A DNA stretch of 64,000 nucleotides from Ruminococcus sp. Lineage in GTDB: Bacteria; Bacillota; Clostridia; Oscillospirales; Ruminococcaceae. This document shows positions 7,685 through 16,904 of the stretch, one piece after another (position 1 is the stretch's first letter; the number at the start of each line of letters is the position of its first letter). Location: the NCBI GenBank assembly GCA_017519145.1, contig JAFWTA010000030.1, positions 248,001 to 312,000 of the forward strand, written 5' to 3'. A model generated the notes under the pieces. The model was not told where the DNA came from. It saw nothing but the letters and a program-made list of their open reading frames with translations, and did not search any database. A program made the translations under genes and the position numbers.

Positions 7685-8593
7685 ATGGAAATTCTCGTAA
7701 CAGGCGGCACAGTCTTCGCAAGCCGATATACCGCCGAATATTTTGCCTCAAATGGTCATGAAGTATTCGTGCTCAACAGAGGCTCAAAACCTCAGTCAGA
7801 AAAAGTCTCACCGATCATCGCCGACCGCCACTCTCTCGGCGGCACTCTCAGAAACCGTCACTTTGACGCAGTTATTGATGTAACAGCCTATAATGCCGAC
7901 GATGTAAACAGCCTTCTGGACGGTCTCGGCAGCTTCGGATGTTACATCCTTGTGAGCTCCAGTGCTGTCTATCCTGAAACTCTGCCTCAGCCCTTCAGGG
8001 AGAACAGCAATATCGGCGCCAACTCAATATGGGGAAAATACGGCACCGATAAGATAGCCGCCGAGCAGGCACTGAGAAGCAGAGTCCCGGATGCTTATAT
8101 CCTGCGTCCGCCCTATTTATGCGGTCCTATGAATAATCTCCACCGCGAAGCCTTTGTATTTGAATGTGCAGAGCAGGGACGTATATTTTATCTTCCGAGG
8201 GATGGCAGTATGAAGCTCCAGTTCTTCCATATCAGTGATATGTGCCGCTTTATGGAGCTTCTTATTAAAAAGAAGCCGAAAAAGCACATTTTCAATGTAG
8301 GCTATCCCGAAGCTGTCACCATAAAAGAATGGGTAAAGCTTTGTTGCGAGACTGTGGGCGAAGTTCACGTATTCAATGAAGTACACGATGATATCCCTCA
8401 GAGGAGCTATTTCCCTTTTTACGACTACGAATACATCCTTGACGTGAGCGATATGCTGGAGCTTATGCCCGAGCTGACTCCCCTTTCCGTATCCATAACG
8501 GAGTCATATGAATGGTTCGGTGGAAATCGTGGACTTATAGTCCGCAAGCCGCTAATAGAGTTCATTGATGCAAATAAGGAGATACTCAAATGA
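7685..8593 (+). CDS. NAD-dependent epimerase/dehydratase (extended SDR)
   Basis: 302-residue Rossmann-fold protein of the extended short-chain dehydrogenase family. The nucleotide-binding site is the atypical TGGTVFAS at residues 6-13 (seen in the CSP41-like/atypical branch) rather than GxxGxxG. Other landmarks: VIDVTAY near 60, SSSAVYP near 98, a KYGTDKIAAE stretch carrying the active-site Lys and RPPYLCGP. Substrate is probably a nucleotide sugar or sugar derivative but cannot be told. ATG 7685 has AGAGGAGG upstream; the longer frame begins inside the promoter. The stop overlaps the next start by four bases (ATGA). Confidence 0.82.
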   Translation: MEILVTGGTVFASRYTAEYFASNGHEVFVLNRGSKPQSEKVSPIIADRHSLGGTLRNRHFDAVIDVTAYNADDVNSLLDGLGSFGCYILVSSSAVYPETLPQPFRENSNIGANSIWGKYGTDKIAAEQALRSRVPDAYILRPPYLCGPMNNLHREAFVFECAEQGRIFYLPRDGSMKLQFFHISDMCRFMELLIKKKPKKHIFNVGYPEAVTIKEWVKLCCETVGEVHVFNEVHDDIPQRSYFPFYDYEYILDVSDMLELMPELTPLSVSITESYEWFGGNRGLIVRKPLIEFIDANKEILK

Positions 8594-9033
8594 TCTATAC
8601 CGACCTTACATGCAAGGCAATGAAGCTTGCATACTCAGCCCATCACGGTCAGACCGACAAAAGCGGTCTCCCCTACATCTTCCACCCGTTCCATCTTGCA
8701 GAGCAGATGACTGACGAGGTAACTGTGTGTATCGCACTTCTCCACGATGTTGCCGAGGACACCGACATTACCATCGAAGAACTGGAAAAGGAGTTTCCTG
8801 CTGAGATAACAGAGCCGCTGAAGCTTCTGTCTCATGACAAGGATACGGATTATTTTGACTATATCAGGAGAATAAAGACGTCCCCTGCCGCATCAGCAGT
8901 CAAGCTTGCAGACCTCAGACATAACTCGGATATCTCTCGTCTGAGGGACAAGCAGATGCGCTGCTCCGAACAGACTGCACAGCGCATAGAAAAGTACAGG
9001 AAAGCTATTGAGCTGCTCACAGCAAACTGCTGA
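8590..9033 (+). CDS. HD-domain phosphohydrolase of RelA/SpoT-hydrolase type
   Basis: 147 residues. The motifs YIFHPFHLAEQM, CIALLHDVAEDT and VKLADLRHNSD are those of the HD domain of RelA/SpoT/MESH1 (p)ppGpp hydrolases, with metal-binding His, His-Asp and Asp in place. There is no synthetase, TGS or ACT domain, so it resembles a small alarmone hydrolase. The actual substrate is not shown by the sequence. Coupled to the SDR gene by a four-base overlap. Confidence 0.8.
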   Translation: MIYTDLTCKAMKLAYSAHHGQTDKSGLPYIFHPFHLAEQMTDEVTVCIALLHDVAEDTDITIEELEKEFPAEITEPLKLLSHDKDTDYFDYIRRIKTSPAASAVKLADLRHNSDISRLRDKQMRCSEQTAQRIEKYRKAIELLTANC

Positions 9034-9076
9034 AAATACCGCAATAACATTTGCAAATATTATCATCCCGGGCATC

Positions 9077-9105
9077 TTGATATTTTTTCCCTTTTATGTT
9101 ATAAT
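9077..9105 (+). promoter_or_regulatory. Promoter of dnaD-dnaI
   Basis: TTGATA (9077-9082), 17 bases, TATAAT (9100-9105), 34 bases before the TTG start of dnaD. Confidence 0.65.
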
Positions 9106-9138
9106 AGCTTTTGCAGTATTTTTTCGGAGGTGTCTTTA

Positions 9139-10128
9139 TTGGAATTCAAGGTAAACTGCGGTATCTGGGGAGCAATGTTCGGTGTTCCCTCTATAGTTGC
9201 CGATAACTTTCTCAAGCTTGCTTCGGGCAATCAGATAAAGGTGCTTCTGTATCTGCTCAGATGCTCGGGGAAGCTGTGCTCTACCGAGGAGATATCTGCA
9301 AACACAGGTGTACCTGCCGACGAGGCTGAGGAGGCTGTCATATTCTGGCAGCAGGCAAATGTTCTCAGTCCGCAGGCTAATATAGGTTCAGCAAGCGTAA
9401 AATCGATAATGCCTCAGCAGACGGAGGTCAAGACGGTTCAGACACCGCCTCAGCCCCCTGCCAAAAGCTCCGCAGAGCCCATGCCCGACCACAAAACTAA
9501 TCTCAGCGGCTCGGAAATAGCTGCTATTATGGACGGTTCACAGGATATCAGGGAGCTTTTCAAGATAGCGGAAAGTATTCTCGGCGCTCTCAAAAACAGC
9601 CAGATGAACTCTATGATCTGGATGTACGACCACCTCGGACTGAAAAAAGAGGTCATTATCACCCTTATCTCCTACTGTGCATCTATCGAAAAGATAAATA
9701 CAGCTTATATGGAGAAGATCGCATCCGTATGGGCTGAAAATGATATCAACACTATCAATGCCGCTCAGGACGAGATACAGCGCATGAACGCTTCCAAGGA
9801 GTACTCCGCAAAGATAGCGAAGCTATTCCAGATGCAGAGCCGTCCCACCACCAAACAGAACGAGTTCATACAGCAGTGGAAAAATGCAGGCATAAGTCTC
9901 GATCTCATAAGACTGGCATATGAAAAGACCATCGAGCAGATAAACAAACTCAATTTCAACTACATAAACAAGATACTCCTTTCATGGCAGGACAGCGGTT
10001 TCAAGACCGTTCAGGACGTTGAAGCTGCCGAAAGCGAGTACAAAAAGAAAAGATCAGGCGTCAGAAAGGATGCCAATGACCCCGATATAGAGCAATACGA
10101 ATCGGTAATAAACAAATTCCTGTACTGA
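9139..10128 (+). CDS. dnaD: DnaD/DnaB-domain replication initiation protein
   Basis: 329 residues. Primosomal protein that, with DnaI, helps load replicative helicase in Firmicutes. The N-terminal ~75 residues form the winged-helix part (FLKLASGNQIKVLLYLLR, then EEISANTGVPADEAEEAV). A Pro/Gln-rich linker follows (about 85-125), then DnaD C-terminal domains (IMIYDHLGLKK-type region near 160 and a second copy from about 230, TTKQNEFIQQW). Start TTG 9139 is chosen because GGAGG lies 8 bases upstream; an upstream in-frame GTG (9130) overlaps that site. dnaI begins 11 bases after the stop. Confidence 0.88.
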   Translation: MEFKVNCGIWGAMFGVPSIVADNFLKLASGNQIKVLLYLLRCSGKLCSTEEISANTGVPADEAEEAVIFWQQANVLSPQANIGSASVKSIMPQQTEVKTVQTPPQPPAKSSAEPMPDHKTNLSGSEIAAIMDGSQDIRELFKIAESILGALKNSQMNSMIWMYDHLGLKKEVIITLISYCASIEKINTAYMEKIASVWAENDINTINAAQDEIQRMNASKEYSAKIAKLFQMQSRPTTKQNEFIQQWKNAGISLDLIRLAYEKTIEQINKLNFNYINKILLSWQDSGFKTVQDVEAAESEYKKKRSGVRKDANDPDIEQYESVINKFLY

Positions 10129-10138
10129 GGAGGTCATA

Positions 10139-11098
10139 ATGGACAGCGAGATATTCGATAAAGCGCAGGCTATCCTCACTCTCCGCCGTAAAAAGGCTGA
10201 GACCGAAAATGAGGAGCGCATCCGCGAGATAAACGAAAAGATCCCCCAGATACGGGAGATCAACGAGGTCATTTTCAACACGGGAAAAGAGCTTATTTCT
10301 ATTATTTCCAATGGCAGAGGCAAGGATATCTCCGACAAAGTGGAGCAGCTGAAGCAGTATAATCTCGGCGCTCAGGCTATGTCAAGAAAGATACTCGCCG
10401 AGTACGGCTACCCCGAGGACTACCTCGATATGCACTACACCTGTCCCAAGTGCTGCGACAGAGGCTATAACGGCAGCAAGTTCTGCGACTGCTTCAAGAC
10501 CGTATGCGGAAAACTGGCTGCGGACGAGCTCAACAAGAACTCTCAGCTGAGCCTTTCAAGCTTTGACAGCTTCTCCCTTACATATTATTCGGGTGAAAAC
10601 TACTCGGCAATGAAGAAGATACTGGAATACACAATGCAGTACGCAGCGACCTTCACTCCCGACTCAAAGAGCATACTGATGTTCGGTCAGACAGGACTGG
10701 GCAAGACCCACCTCTCCCTTGCGATCGCCAACAAGGTCCTCGAAAAGGGCTACGGCGTCATCTATGATTCTGCCATAAATATCCTCCGCAGTATAGAAAA
10801 GGAGCACTTCAGTCACGATCATTCATCGGAGATGATAGACCTTGTCATGGACACAGACCTGCTTATCCTCGACGATCTTGGCACTGAGTACGAAACTCCG
10901 TTTTACAACGCAACTATATACAACATCATCAACACAAGACTCAACCGCCGCAAACCGTCCATAATCAGCACAAATCTCGATTTTTCAGGTATTTCCCGAA
11001 GATACGACAAGCGTGTGATGTCAAGGATAATCTCAGAGTATTCCTGCCTTGAATTCAAGGGCGATGATGTAAGGCTTCAGAAAAGAAAAAACGCATAA
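10139..11098 (+). CDS. dnaI: DnaI/DnaC-type helicase loader ATPase
   Basis: 319-residue AAA+ ATPase. The N-terminal part is helical with a CPKCCDRGYNGSKFCDC zinc-binding segment near residue 100, as in DnaI. Walker A is GQTGLGKTH near 183 and Walker B LLILDDLGTE near 242; the Arg finger and sensor regions follow. AGGAGG precedes the ATG. It partners DnaD in helicase loading. It ends just before a strong bidirectional hairpin. Confidence 0.92.
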   Translation: MDSEIFDKAQAILTLRRKKAETENEERIREINEKIPQIREINEVIFNTGKELISIISNGRGKDISDKVEQLKQYNLGAQAMSRKILAEYGYPEDYLDMHYTCPKCCDRGYNGSKFCDCFKTVCGKLAADELNKNSQLSLSSFDSFSLTYYSGENYSAMKKILEYTMQYAATFTPDSKSILMFGQTGLGKTHLSLAIANKVLEKGYGVIYDSAINILRSIEKEHFSHDHSSEMIDLVMDTDLLILDDLGTEYETPFYNATIYNIINTRLNRRKPSIISTNLDFSGISRRYDKRVMSRIISEYSCLEFKGDDVRLQKRKNA

Positions 11099-11100
11099 AA

Positions 11101-11130
11101 AAGGCTGCCTTTTCGGCAGCCTTAATTTTT
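11101..11130. terminator. Bidirectional terminator between dnaI and the Thr-rich lipoprotein gene
   Basis: AAGGCTGCC (11101-11109) pairs with GGCAGCCTT (11115-11123), followed by a T tract on the plus strand and flanked by an A tract giving a T tract on the minus strand. Confidence 0.9.
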
Positions 11131-12402
11131 TTATGATCCTTCGGTCTCAAGCTTCAGCTTGAATGGTGAGAATTTTCTGAAAGCTGAAGAATTTCGGTTG
11201 GAGTCATAGCCCTCTGCGATACTCTTCATCATATCAGTAAACTCGCTGTAATAACGCTCACTGATGAGTGCCTCGACGTTTTCTTCGCTCCAGAGGTCGT
11301 CCTCTGTCATACGTTCCTTGATATCAGCCTTGATAATGACGTAGATAGTATTCTCATCATACTGATACTTCTCAGCCTTGTAATAGTCAAGTTTGTCGAA
11401 GATGTAGGTATTGTAATCGCGGAATGCCTTCAGAGAAGCCTCTGCCTCAGCAGATGCCGTAGTTGTCACAGGAGCGCTCTCGTCAGCAGTTGTGGTCGTG
11501 TACTTTGTCATTGTGATCTCTTTTTCGTAGGGATCGGTAGTTGTTGTGGTAGTAGTTGCATCCTTGGCAGCCGTTGTTGTAGTTGTTGTGGTGGTCGTAT
11601 AAGTCTCGCCTGCTTCCTCGGCAGCCTTCTTTGCAGCTTCCTCAGCGAGCTTTGCAGCGTACTCGTTATACTCTTCCTCACACTCGTCTATCTTGGCAAG
11701 CTTAGCCTTGTCAGTCTTCTCGGCATTGATATCCTTTACATACTGATCAGCCATCTTGTTGAGTGTACGGATCTCTTCATCGCTGTACTTCTCGCCGTTC
11801 TGATCAAGAAGATTGATGGTAAAGTACTTCAGTCTTGTAGTCTTGTCCTGGAAGTATTCCTTCAGCTCATCCTCTGTGCAGCCCTTTTCACCGCCAATTC
11901 CGTAATAGTGCTTGAAGATAGCCTCCTGCTTGTAGGAATTCTCGATTATCTTCCTGAGAGACTCCTCACCGATACCGTTCTCAGTGAACATCTCGTTTGA
12001 TGAATTTGAAGAAACAAGCTTCTTGATGTTGTCAAGCTCCTCGGCAGAAAGTGTCTCACCGATCTTCTCAAACTCCTTCTCGTTGGCAACAAAATCCTTA
12101 CAAGCCTCAACAGCCTTGTTCTGTATCCAGTCAGTTGCCGACATATCCTCGATGGTGGCGTTCTTGACATCCTCCAGAGAAGGCTCTGTGTTGTTCTTTG
12201 CGTAGAGCTCATATGCAGCATTGTTATATGCTGTTATCTCATTATAAATAAACACGCCCGCAGGTATATCATAACCGTCGATAGTAAGAGCCGTCTGTGT
12301 TCCCTTACCTATAGTTATTGCTTCAGGCGCACCGCAGCCTGCCGATGTGACAGCAAGAGCAAATGCTGCAGCTGCAGCAGCGAACTTATTGAACTTATTC
12401 AT
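11131..12402 (-). CDS. Thr-rich lipoprotein resembling PrsA/SurA foldases
   Basis: 423 residues. Signal peptide ending in the lipobox TSAGC (Cys near residue 23), so a surface lipoprotein. The N-terminal ~240 residues look like the helical SurA_N/PrsA chaperone region (YDIPAGVFIYNEITAYNNAA, then EDELKEYFQDKTTRLKYFTI). A stretch of about 60 residues carrying runs of Thr and KEITMTKYTTTT lies at about 265-330, at the place a parvulin domain would occupy, and an unassigned segment follows to the end. A recognisable PPIase domain is absent. Own promoter upstream. Role as extracytoplasmic folding factor is inference. Confidence 0.65.
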   Translation of the reverse strand: MNKFNKFAAAAAAFALAVTSAGCGAPEAITIGKGTQTALTIDGYDIPAGVFIYNEITAYNNAAYELYAKNNTEPSLEDVKNATIEDMSATDWIQNKAVEACKDFVANEKEFEKIGETLSAEELDNIKKLVSSNSSNEMFTENGIGEESLRKIIENSYKQEAIFKHYYGIGGEKGCTEDELKEYFQDKTTRLKYFTINLLDQNGEKYSDEEIRTLNKMADQYVKDINAEKTDKAKLAKIDECEEEYNEYAAKLAEEAAKKAAEEAGETYTTTTTTTTTAAKDATTTTTTTDPYEKEITMTKYTTTTADESAPVTTTASAEAEASLKAFRDYNTYIFDKLDYYKAEKYQYDENTIYVIIKADIKERMTEDDLWSEENVEALISERYYSEFTDMMKSIAEGYDSNRNSSAFRKFSPFKLKLETEGS

Positions 12403-12446
12403 CTGTTATATTCCTCCGATATAATTGTAGATTCCAGATACTGTTT

Positions 12447-12475
12447 ATTATACAACATTTTTTTCGGTTTGTCCA
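12447..12475 (-). promoter_or_regulatory. Promoter of the Thr-rich lipoprotein gene
   Basis: Minus strand TGGACA (12475-12470), 17 bases, TATAAT (12452-12447). Confidence 0.65.
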
Positions 12476-12556
12476 TAGCAAAACGAAAATTTTTTCCTTT
12501 TTATCACTTTATCATCTTATTAAATAAATTACATTAATTATTTTTATGTTATTTCC

Positions 12557-12585
12557 TTGACTTAATGGCTGAGAAATGATACAAT
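12557..12585 (+). promoter_or_regulatory. Promoter of the thyX operon
   Basis: TTGACT (12557-12562), 17 bases, TACAAT (12580-12585), 40 bases before the thyX start. The intergenic 12476-12556 is very A/T-rich and holds nothing else recognised. Confidence 0.7.
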
Positions 12586-12624
12586 AAATGTATATGCATT
12601 ATTATAAATAAGGAAGGTGTCTTA

Positions 12625-13395
12625 ATGAAAGTCAAACTTCTGTCATACACCCCCGAGCCTGAAAAGCTTGTTGCCACAGCCGCCAAGCTCTGCTACTCCA
12701 GCAGCGACATCGAGTCACTGAGAGACGGTCTCACAGAGGACAAGATTTCTGACTTCATCGATATGCTCGCTTCCATCGGTCATGAGAGCGTTATGGAGCA
12801 CGTCTGTTTCACCTTCGGTGTCGAGGGAATTTCAAGAGCCTGCTCACATCAGCTGGTCAGGCATCGTATCGCTTCCTATTCACAAAAGAGCCAGCGCTAT
12901 GTGAACGAGAACGGCTTCGAGTTCATTACTCCCCCTGCTATCGAGGAGCTTCCCGAAGCTAAAGAGGAATACGACAGAGTGATTTCTGAGATAACCGATA
13001 GCTATGAAAAGCTGGTAAAGCTTCTCACTGATAAGCATACAGAGGAATTCACAGCTCAGGGACTGGACGAGAAGACTGCCCGTTCAAAGGCTTCAAAGCT
13101 CGCCAACGAGGACGCAAGGTTCATCCTCCCCAATGCCTGTGAAACAAAGATAGTTGTAACTATGAATGTGCGCTCCCTCTTCAATTTCTTCCGCCACCGC
13201 TGCTGTAACCGCGCACAGTGGGAGATACGCGCAGTGGCAAATGAAATGCTGAGGCTGTGCCTTGAAGTCGCTCCCCACATTTTCTCCCATGCAGGTCCCT
13301 CATGCGTTGCAGAGGGCAAATGTCCCGAGGGAAAGATGTCATGCGGCAAAATGAAGGAAGTAAAAGAGTATTTTTCAGCCATGAAAGCAAAATGA
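12625..13395 (+). CDS. thyX: FAD-dependent thymidylate synthase
   Basis: 256 residues. ThyX methylates dUMP using methylene-THF and reduced FAD. The signature RHRIASYSQKSQRY near residue 77 matches the ThyX motif RHRxxSxxxxS. Other blocks: GHESVMEHVCFTFGVEGISRAC and the C-terminal MNVRSLFNFFRHRCCNRAQWEIR. AAGGAAGGTG site before ATG. It heads an operon that also contains 5-formyl-THF cyclo-ligase, so two genes here handle folates. Confidence 0.96.
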   Translation: MKVKLLSYTPEPEKLVATAAKLCYSSSDIESLRDGLTEDKISDFIDMLASIGHESVMEHVCFTFGVEGISRACSHQLVRHRIASYSQKSQRYVNENGFEFITPPAIEELPEAKEEYDRVISEITDSYEKLVKLLTDKHTEEFTAQGLDEKTARSKASKLANEDARFILPNACETKIVVTMNVRSLFNFFRHRCCNRAQWEIRAVANEMLRLCLEVAPHIFSHAGPSCVAEGKCPEGKMSCGKMKEVKEYFSAMKAK

Positions 13396-13410
13396 CCCCA
13401 CGGAGGAACA

Positions 13411-14301
13411 ATGCTTGAATTCAGAAACATCGATATAACCGACAAGGACAGGATAACCGCCGCTCTTGAACGCTCACAGTTCATGGGCTGTGAGTACAGC
13501 TTCGCCAATAATATGGCGTGGAGACGTCTTGGGGATTCACAGATCGCCTTCCATAAGAACTTCTACATCTGCTGTTCATTCCGCTCCGATGACGGTATAC
13601 CGAGATTTTTCTTTCCCTCAGGCGAGGGAGACTACAATGAAGTCATCAATGAGATGAAAAATTATGCCGGATCTCTCGGCAAGCCTCTTAAAATTGCAGG
13701 TATCACCGAGCCGACTCTCACCATGCTGAGCGACCTCTATCCCGACGGGTTCACTGTTGATACCGACGAGGGCGACTGGGATTATATCTATAATTCCACA
13801 GACCTTATAGAGCTTGCAGGCAGGAAGTACCATGGCAAAAGGAACCACCTCGCCCGTTTCAACGAGATCGGCGCAGAGTTCTCGCTGATGACAGAAAAAG
13901 ATTTCGACGACTGTATCACATTCAGCACTGTTGAATACAACAGCAAGCCCGAGGATATGGATCACTCCTTTATCGCCGAGCAGTACGCCATCAATACCTA
14001 CTTCAGCTATTTTGACGAGCTTGGCCTGAAAGGCGGCGTGATAAGGGTAAACGGCAAGGTTGCCGCCTTTACCATCGGCGAAAGACTCAACAATGAGACC
14101 TTCTGTGTCCACATCGAAAAGGCGGATACGTCTTACAGCGGCATTTATGCAGGCATAAACAACCTTTTTGCAAAAGCCTGTGCCGCAGACTATAAATACA
14201 TCAATCGCGAGGAGGATCTGGGTCTGGAGGGACTGAGAAAAGCCAAGCAGTCCTATCATCCCGTATTTCTCCTGAAAAAATACATTGCTACATTTAAATG
14301 A
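13411..14301 (+). CDS. DUF2156 acyltransferase-like protein
   Basis: 296 residues, matching the DUF2156 family (GNAT-like fold shared with the C-terminal domain of MprF): FMGCEYSFANNMAWRR near the N-terminus, YIYNSTDLIELAGRKYHGKRNHLARF mid-protein, then FTIGERLNNETFCVHIEKA and YKYINREEDLGLEGLRKAK. No membrane segments, so a cytoplasmic protein. Substrate unknown; aminoacyl transfer from tRNA is possible by family analogy. GGAGGA site; 15 bases after thyX. Confidence 0.78.
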   Translation: MLEFRNIDITDKDRITAALERSQFMGCEYSFANNMAWRRLGDSQIAFHKNFYICCSFRSDDGIPRFFFPSGEGDYNEVINEMKNYAGSLGKPLKIAGITEPTLTMLSDLYPDGFTVDTDEGDWDYIYNSTDLIELAGRKYHGKRNHLARFNEIGAEFSLMTEKDFDDCITFSTVEYNSKPEDMDHSFIAEQYAINTYFSYFDELGLKGGVIRVNGKVAAFTIGERLNNETFCVHIEKADTSYSGIYAGINNLFAKACAADYKYINREEDLGLEGLRKAKQSYHPVFLLKKYIATFK

Positions 14302-14313
14302 AAGGAACAGATC

Positions 14314-14856
14314 ATGATCTACGTTTTTCTTGCAGACGGTTTTGAAGAGACCGAAGCCATTGCTCCCATCGACCTGCTCAGGCGCGCAGGCAAGGATGTG
14401 GTGACTGTCGGTGTCGGCGACAATATCATAAGAGGTTCACACGGTATCCCCGTTGTGACCGATACCATCGCTCAGGAGGCTCCTCTCACTGACGAGCTGG
14501 AGATGATCGTTCTCCCGGGCGGTATGCCCGGAACTCTCAATCTTGAGAAGTCCGACTATGTTCAGAAAGCTATAGATTACTGCGTATCCAATAACAAGTA
14601 CGTCGGCGCTATCTGTGCTGCACCCTCTATCCTTGGTCACAAGGGACTTTTAAAGGGAAAGACCGCTGTCTGCTATGAGGGATTTGAAACTCAGCTCACA
14701 GGCGCAAACATCGGAAAAAGCGGTGTTGCCGAGGACGGTATCTTCATTACTGCAAGAGGCGCAGGTGTTGCCGTTGACTTTGGTCTGAAGCTTGTTGAAA
14801 AGGTACATTCAAAGGAAGAAAGCCTCCGACAGCGTAACGCTATACTTTGCGACTGA
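14314..14856 (+). CDS. DJ-1/PfpI family protein
   Basis: 180 residues of the DJ-1 class. MIYVFLADGFEETEAIAPIDLLRRAG carries the conserved Glu, and the nucleophile-elbow Cys lies in AICAAPSILG near residue 105. Members act as glyoxalase/deglycase-like or stress chaperones; which applies here is not decided by sequence. AAAGGA site 12 bases after the previous gene. Confidence 0.88.
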   Translation: MIYVFLADGFEETEAIAPIDLLRRAGKDVVTVGVGDNIIRGSHGIPVVTDTIAQEAPLTDELEMIVLPGGMPGTLNLEKSDYVQKAIDYCVSNNKYVGAICAAPSILGHKGLLKGKTAVCYEGFETQLTGANIGKSGVAEDGIFITARGAGVAVDFGLKLVEKVHSKEESLRQRNAILCD

Positions 14857-14857
14857 T

Positions 14858-15418
14858 ATGGATAATAAAAAAGAACTGCGAAAACAATACTCCCATACCC
14901 GTGCCGAGATAAGAGACAAGGTCTCTAAGGATATGGACATAATCGAAAGGCTGCTTGAGGAGGAAAAGATCGCCGATGCGGATCATATACTCCTCTATGC
15001 CTCATTCGGCTCGGAAGTTGATACATATCTGCTCATTGACAAGCTCATCGAAATGGGCAAGAGCGTTGCACTCCCCAGATGCGGTCAGGAGCGCTCCATG
15101 ACCTTCCACCTTATAAAGTCAGTGGCAGATCTCCATGAGGGTATGTACCGTATCCCAGAGCCTGACAGCTCTCTCCCCCAGCCCGTCATCACCCCCGACA
15201 GCGTATGTATAGTCCCCGGACTTGCATTCACCGAGGAAGGCGGCAGGATAGGCTACGGCGGAGGATACTACGATGAATTTATCCTTGATAATCCCGATAT
15301 TTACACTATAGGTCTCATTTATGAGGAGCTTATAGTCGGTGAGCTGCCCCTCATGCAGCACGACCTCAGGGTCGATATGATAGTAACTGAAGAAAGGACG
15401 GTGCTCTGCAATGCCTGA
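14858..15418 (+). CDS. 5-formyltetrahydrofolate cyclo-ligase
   Basis: 186 residues. Converts 5-formyl-THF to 5,10-methenyl-THF with ATP. The signature GGRIGYGGGYYD near residue 130 and the N-terminal KKELRKQYSHTRAEI are characteristic. Start ATG 14858 lies one base after the DJ-1 stop (TGATATG) with no clear ribosome site, so expression probably depends on coupling; the longer frame inside DJ-1 (14792) is rejected. Shares a folate theme with thyX. Confidence 0.9.
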   Translation: MDNKKELRKQYSHTRAEIRDKVSKDMDIIERLLEEEKIADADHILLYASFGSEVDTYLLIDKLIEMGKSVALPRCGQERSMTFHLIKSVADLHEGMYRIPEPDSSLPQPVITPDSVCIVPGLAFTEEGGRIGYGGGYYDEFILDNPDIYTIGLIYEELIVGELPLMQHDLRVDMIVTEERTVLCNA

Positions 15419-16904
15419 TAATAAGAATAATGACGTTATCAACGATATTCTTAATCAGCTCGATAATGAAAAGAAAAAAACAGAAGCAGAGTCTGAAAAA
15501 CTGATAGAAAAGGCAGAGGAAAAGGCTGAAGAAGCCGTAAAGAAGCCTGCCGCTCCGAGACCTGTTGTCTCACACATGGCTTCACCTCTCCAGCGCGAAG
15601 AAGCTGCTCCGAGACCGAGGACAGCACAGAACGAGGAAAAACCTGCCGCAGAAGCTCCCAAGCGCCCTGCGCAGAGACCTCCCGTAAGCAGAGAGGCTGT
15701 TCCCGTAAGAAACAGCTCAGCTGTCAAGAGGAACAGTGCACACCACAAGAAAAAGAAGAAAAAGAGAAGAAGCAGACTCCCCGGAGTACTCATACTCACA
15801 GTTTCGATATTTGCCGTATCCATTTGTCTTTCCATGGTCATCATTGCCTTTGGAAAGGATATGCTCGGTATCGGCAAGAGCGACAGCACAAAGCTCATAA
15901 TTGTTCCGGAGGGAGCTACTACCGAACAGATCTCTGAGCTTCTCCATGAGGAGGGTATCATCAACTCTCCCAAATGCTTCCAGATGTTTACCAAGCTCCG
16001 TAAAAAGGCTGATATCTACCTTCCCGGTGAGCACTTCGTAAGCCCCAATATGGCTTATGAGACCATTATCGACACCCTCACCAACGAGGAAAAGCAAGAA
16101 GCCAAGGAAGCTGTCACAGTCACTTTCCGCGAAGGAATAAACATATTTGATGCTGCACAGATACTTGAGGAGGAAGGTGTCTGCAAGTCGGGAGATTTCC
16201 TGTTCCAGTTCAACTCCGGCGGCTTCGGATACAGATTTGAGAACGAGCTTCCCCAGACCCCCAATGCTTCTAAGTTTGCCGATGCCCGTATGGAGGGATA
16301 TCTCTTCCCCGATACCTACACCTTCACCAAGGAGATGGAGCCCGAGCAGGTATGCCAGAAGATATACTTCAACTTCGATCAGAAGATGACCGATGAGCGC
16401 CTTGCAAGAATGAAGGAACTCAAACTCTCACTCAACGATCTTATTATCCTTGCTTCCATTGTTCAGAAGGAGGCCCCAAACAGAGAGGATATGGATCATG
16501 TTGCAGGCGTTTTCTGGAACAGACTTGAAAAGCCTGAGGAGACAGCCGGAAAGCTCCAGTCTGATCCTACAAAGAATTACGCTTATGACGTTATCAGACC
16601 AAGACTGGCTGTTTCAAATCAGGAAATGCTCGACGCATATGACACCTATGTTTGTGTCGGACTCCCCCCCGGAGCTATATGCAACCCCGGTCTTGACGCT
16701 ATCGATGCTGTTCTTGCCAAGATGCAGACCGATGACTTCTACTTTGTAGCTAATATCTATACTCAGGAAACATTCTTCTCCAAGACAAACGATGAGCACG
16801 AAATGAAGAAGGCTCAGGTAAAGGCTGATGAACAGCAGTACGAGCTCGAGGAAGAACAGCGCAAGGAAGAAGAAGAATTGGCTGCCCGTGCGGAGGAATA
16901 TTGA
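15411..16904 (+). CDS. mltG: Endolytic murein transglycosylase
   Basis: 497 residues. MltG (YceG) cleaves nascent glycan strands at the membrane and so sets strand length. A long charged Ala/Pro/Glu cytoplasmic tail (1-120) ends in a Lys/Arg block, followed by one membrane helix (about 124-147). The YceG domain follows, with a LysM-like subdomain (VPEGATTEQISELL), the catalytic Glu in ASIVQKEA near 354, and GLPPGAICNPGLDAI. The C-terminus is acidic and coiled. The 8-base overlap with the previous gene and the TGATG junction with the next show tight coupling. Confidence 0.93.
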   Translation: MPDNKNNDVINDILNQLDNEKKKTEAESEKLIEKAEEKAEEAVKKPAAPRPVVSHMASPLQREEAAPRPRTAQNEEKPAAEAPKRPAQRPPVSREAVPVRNSSAVKRNSAHHKKKKKKRRSRLPGVLILTVSIFAVSICLSMVIIAFGKDMLGIGKSDSTKLIIVPEGATTEQISELLHEEGIINSPKCFQMFTKLRKKADIYLPGEHFVSPNMAYETIIDTLTNEEKQEAKEAVTVTFREGINIFDAAQILEEEGVCKSGDFLFQFNSGGFGYRFENELPQTPNASKFADARMEGYLFPDTYTFTKEMEPEQVCQKIYFNFDQKMTDERLARMKELKLSLNDLIILASIVQKEAPNREDMDHVAGVFWNRLEKPEETAGKLQSDPTKNYAYDVIRPRLAVSNQEMLDAYDTYVCVGLPPGAICNPGLDAIDAVLAKMQTDDFYFVANIYTQETFFSKTNDEHEMKKAQVKADEQQYELEEEQRKEEEELAARAEEY

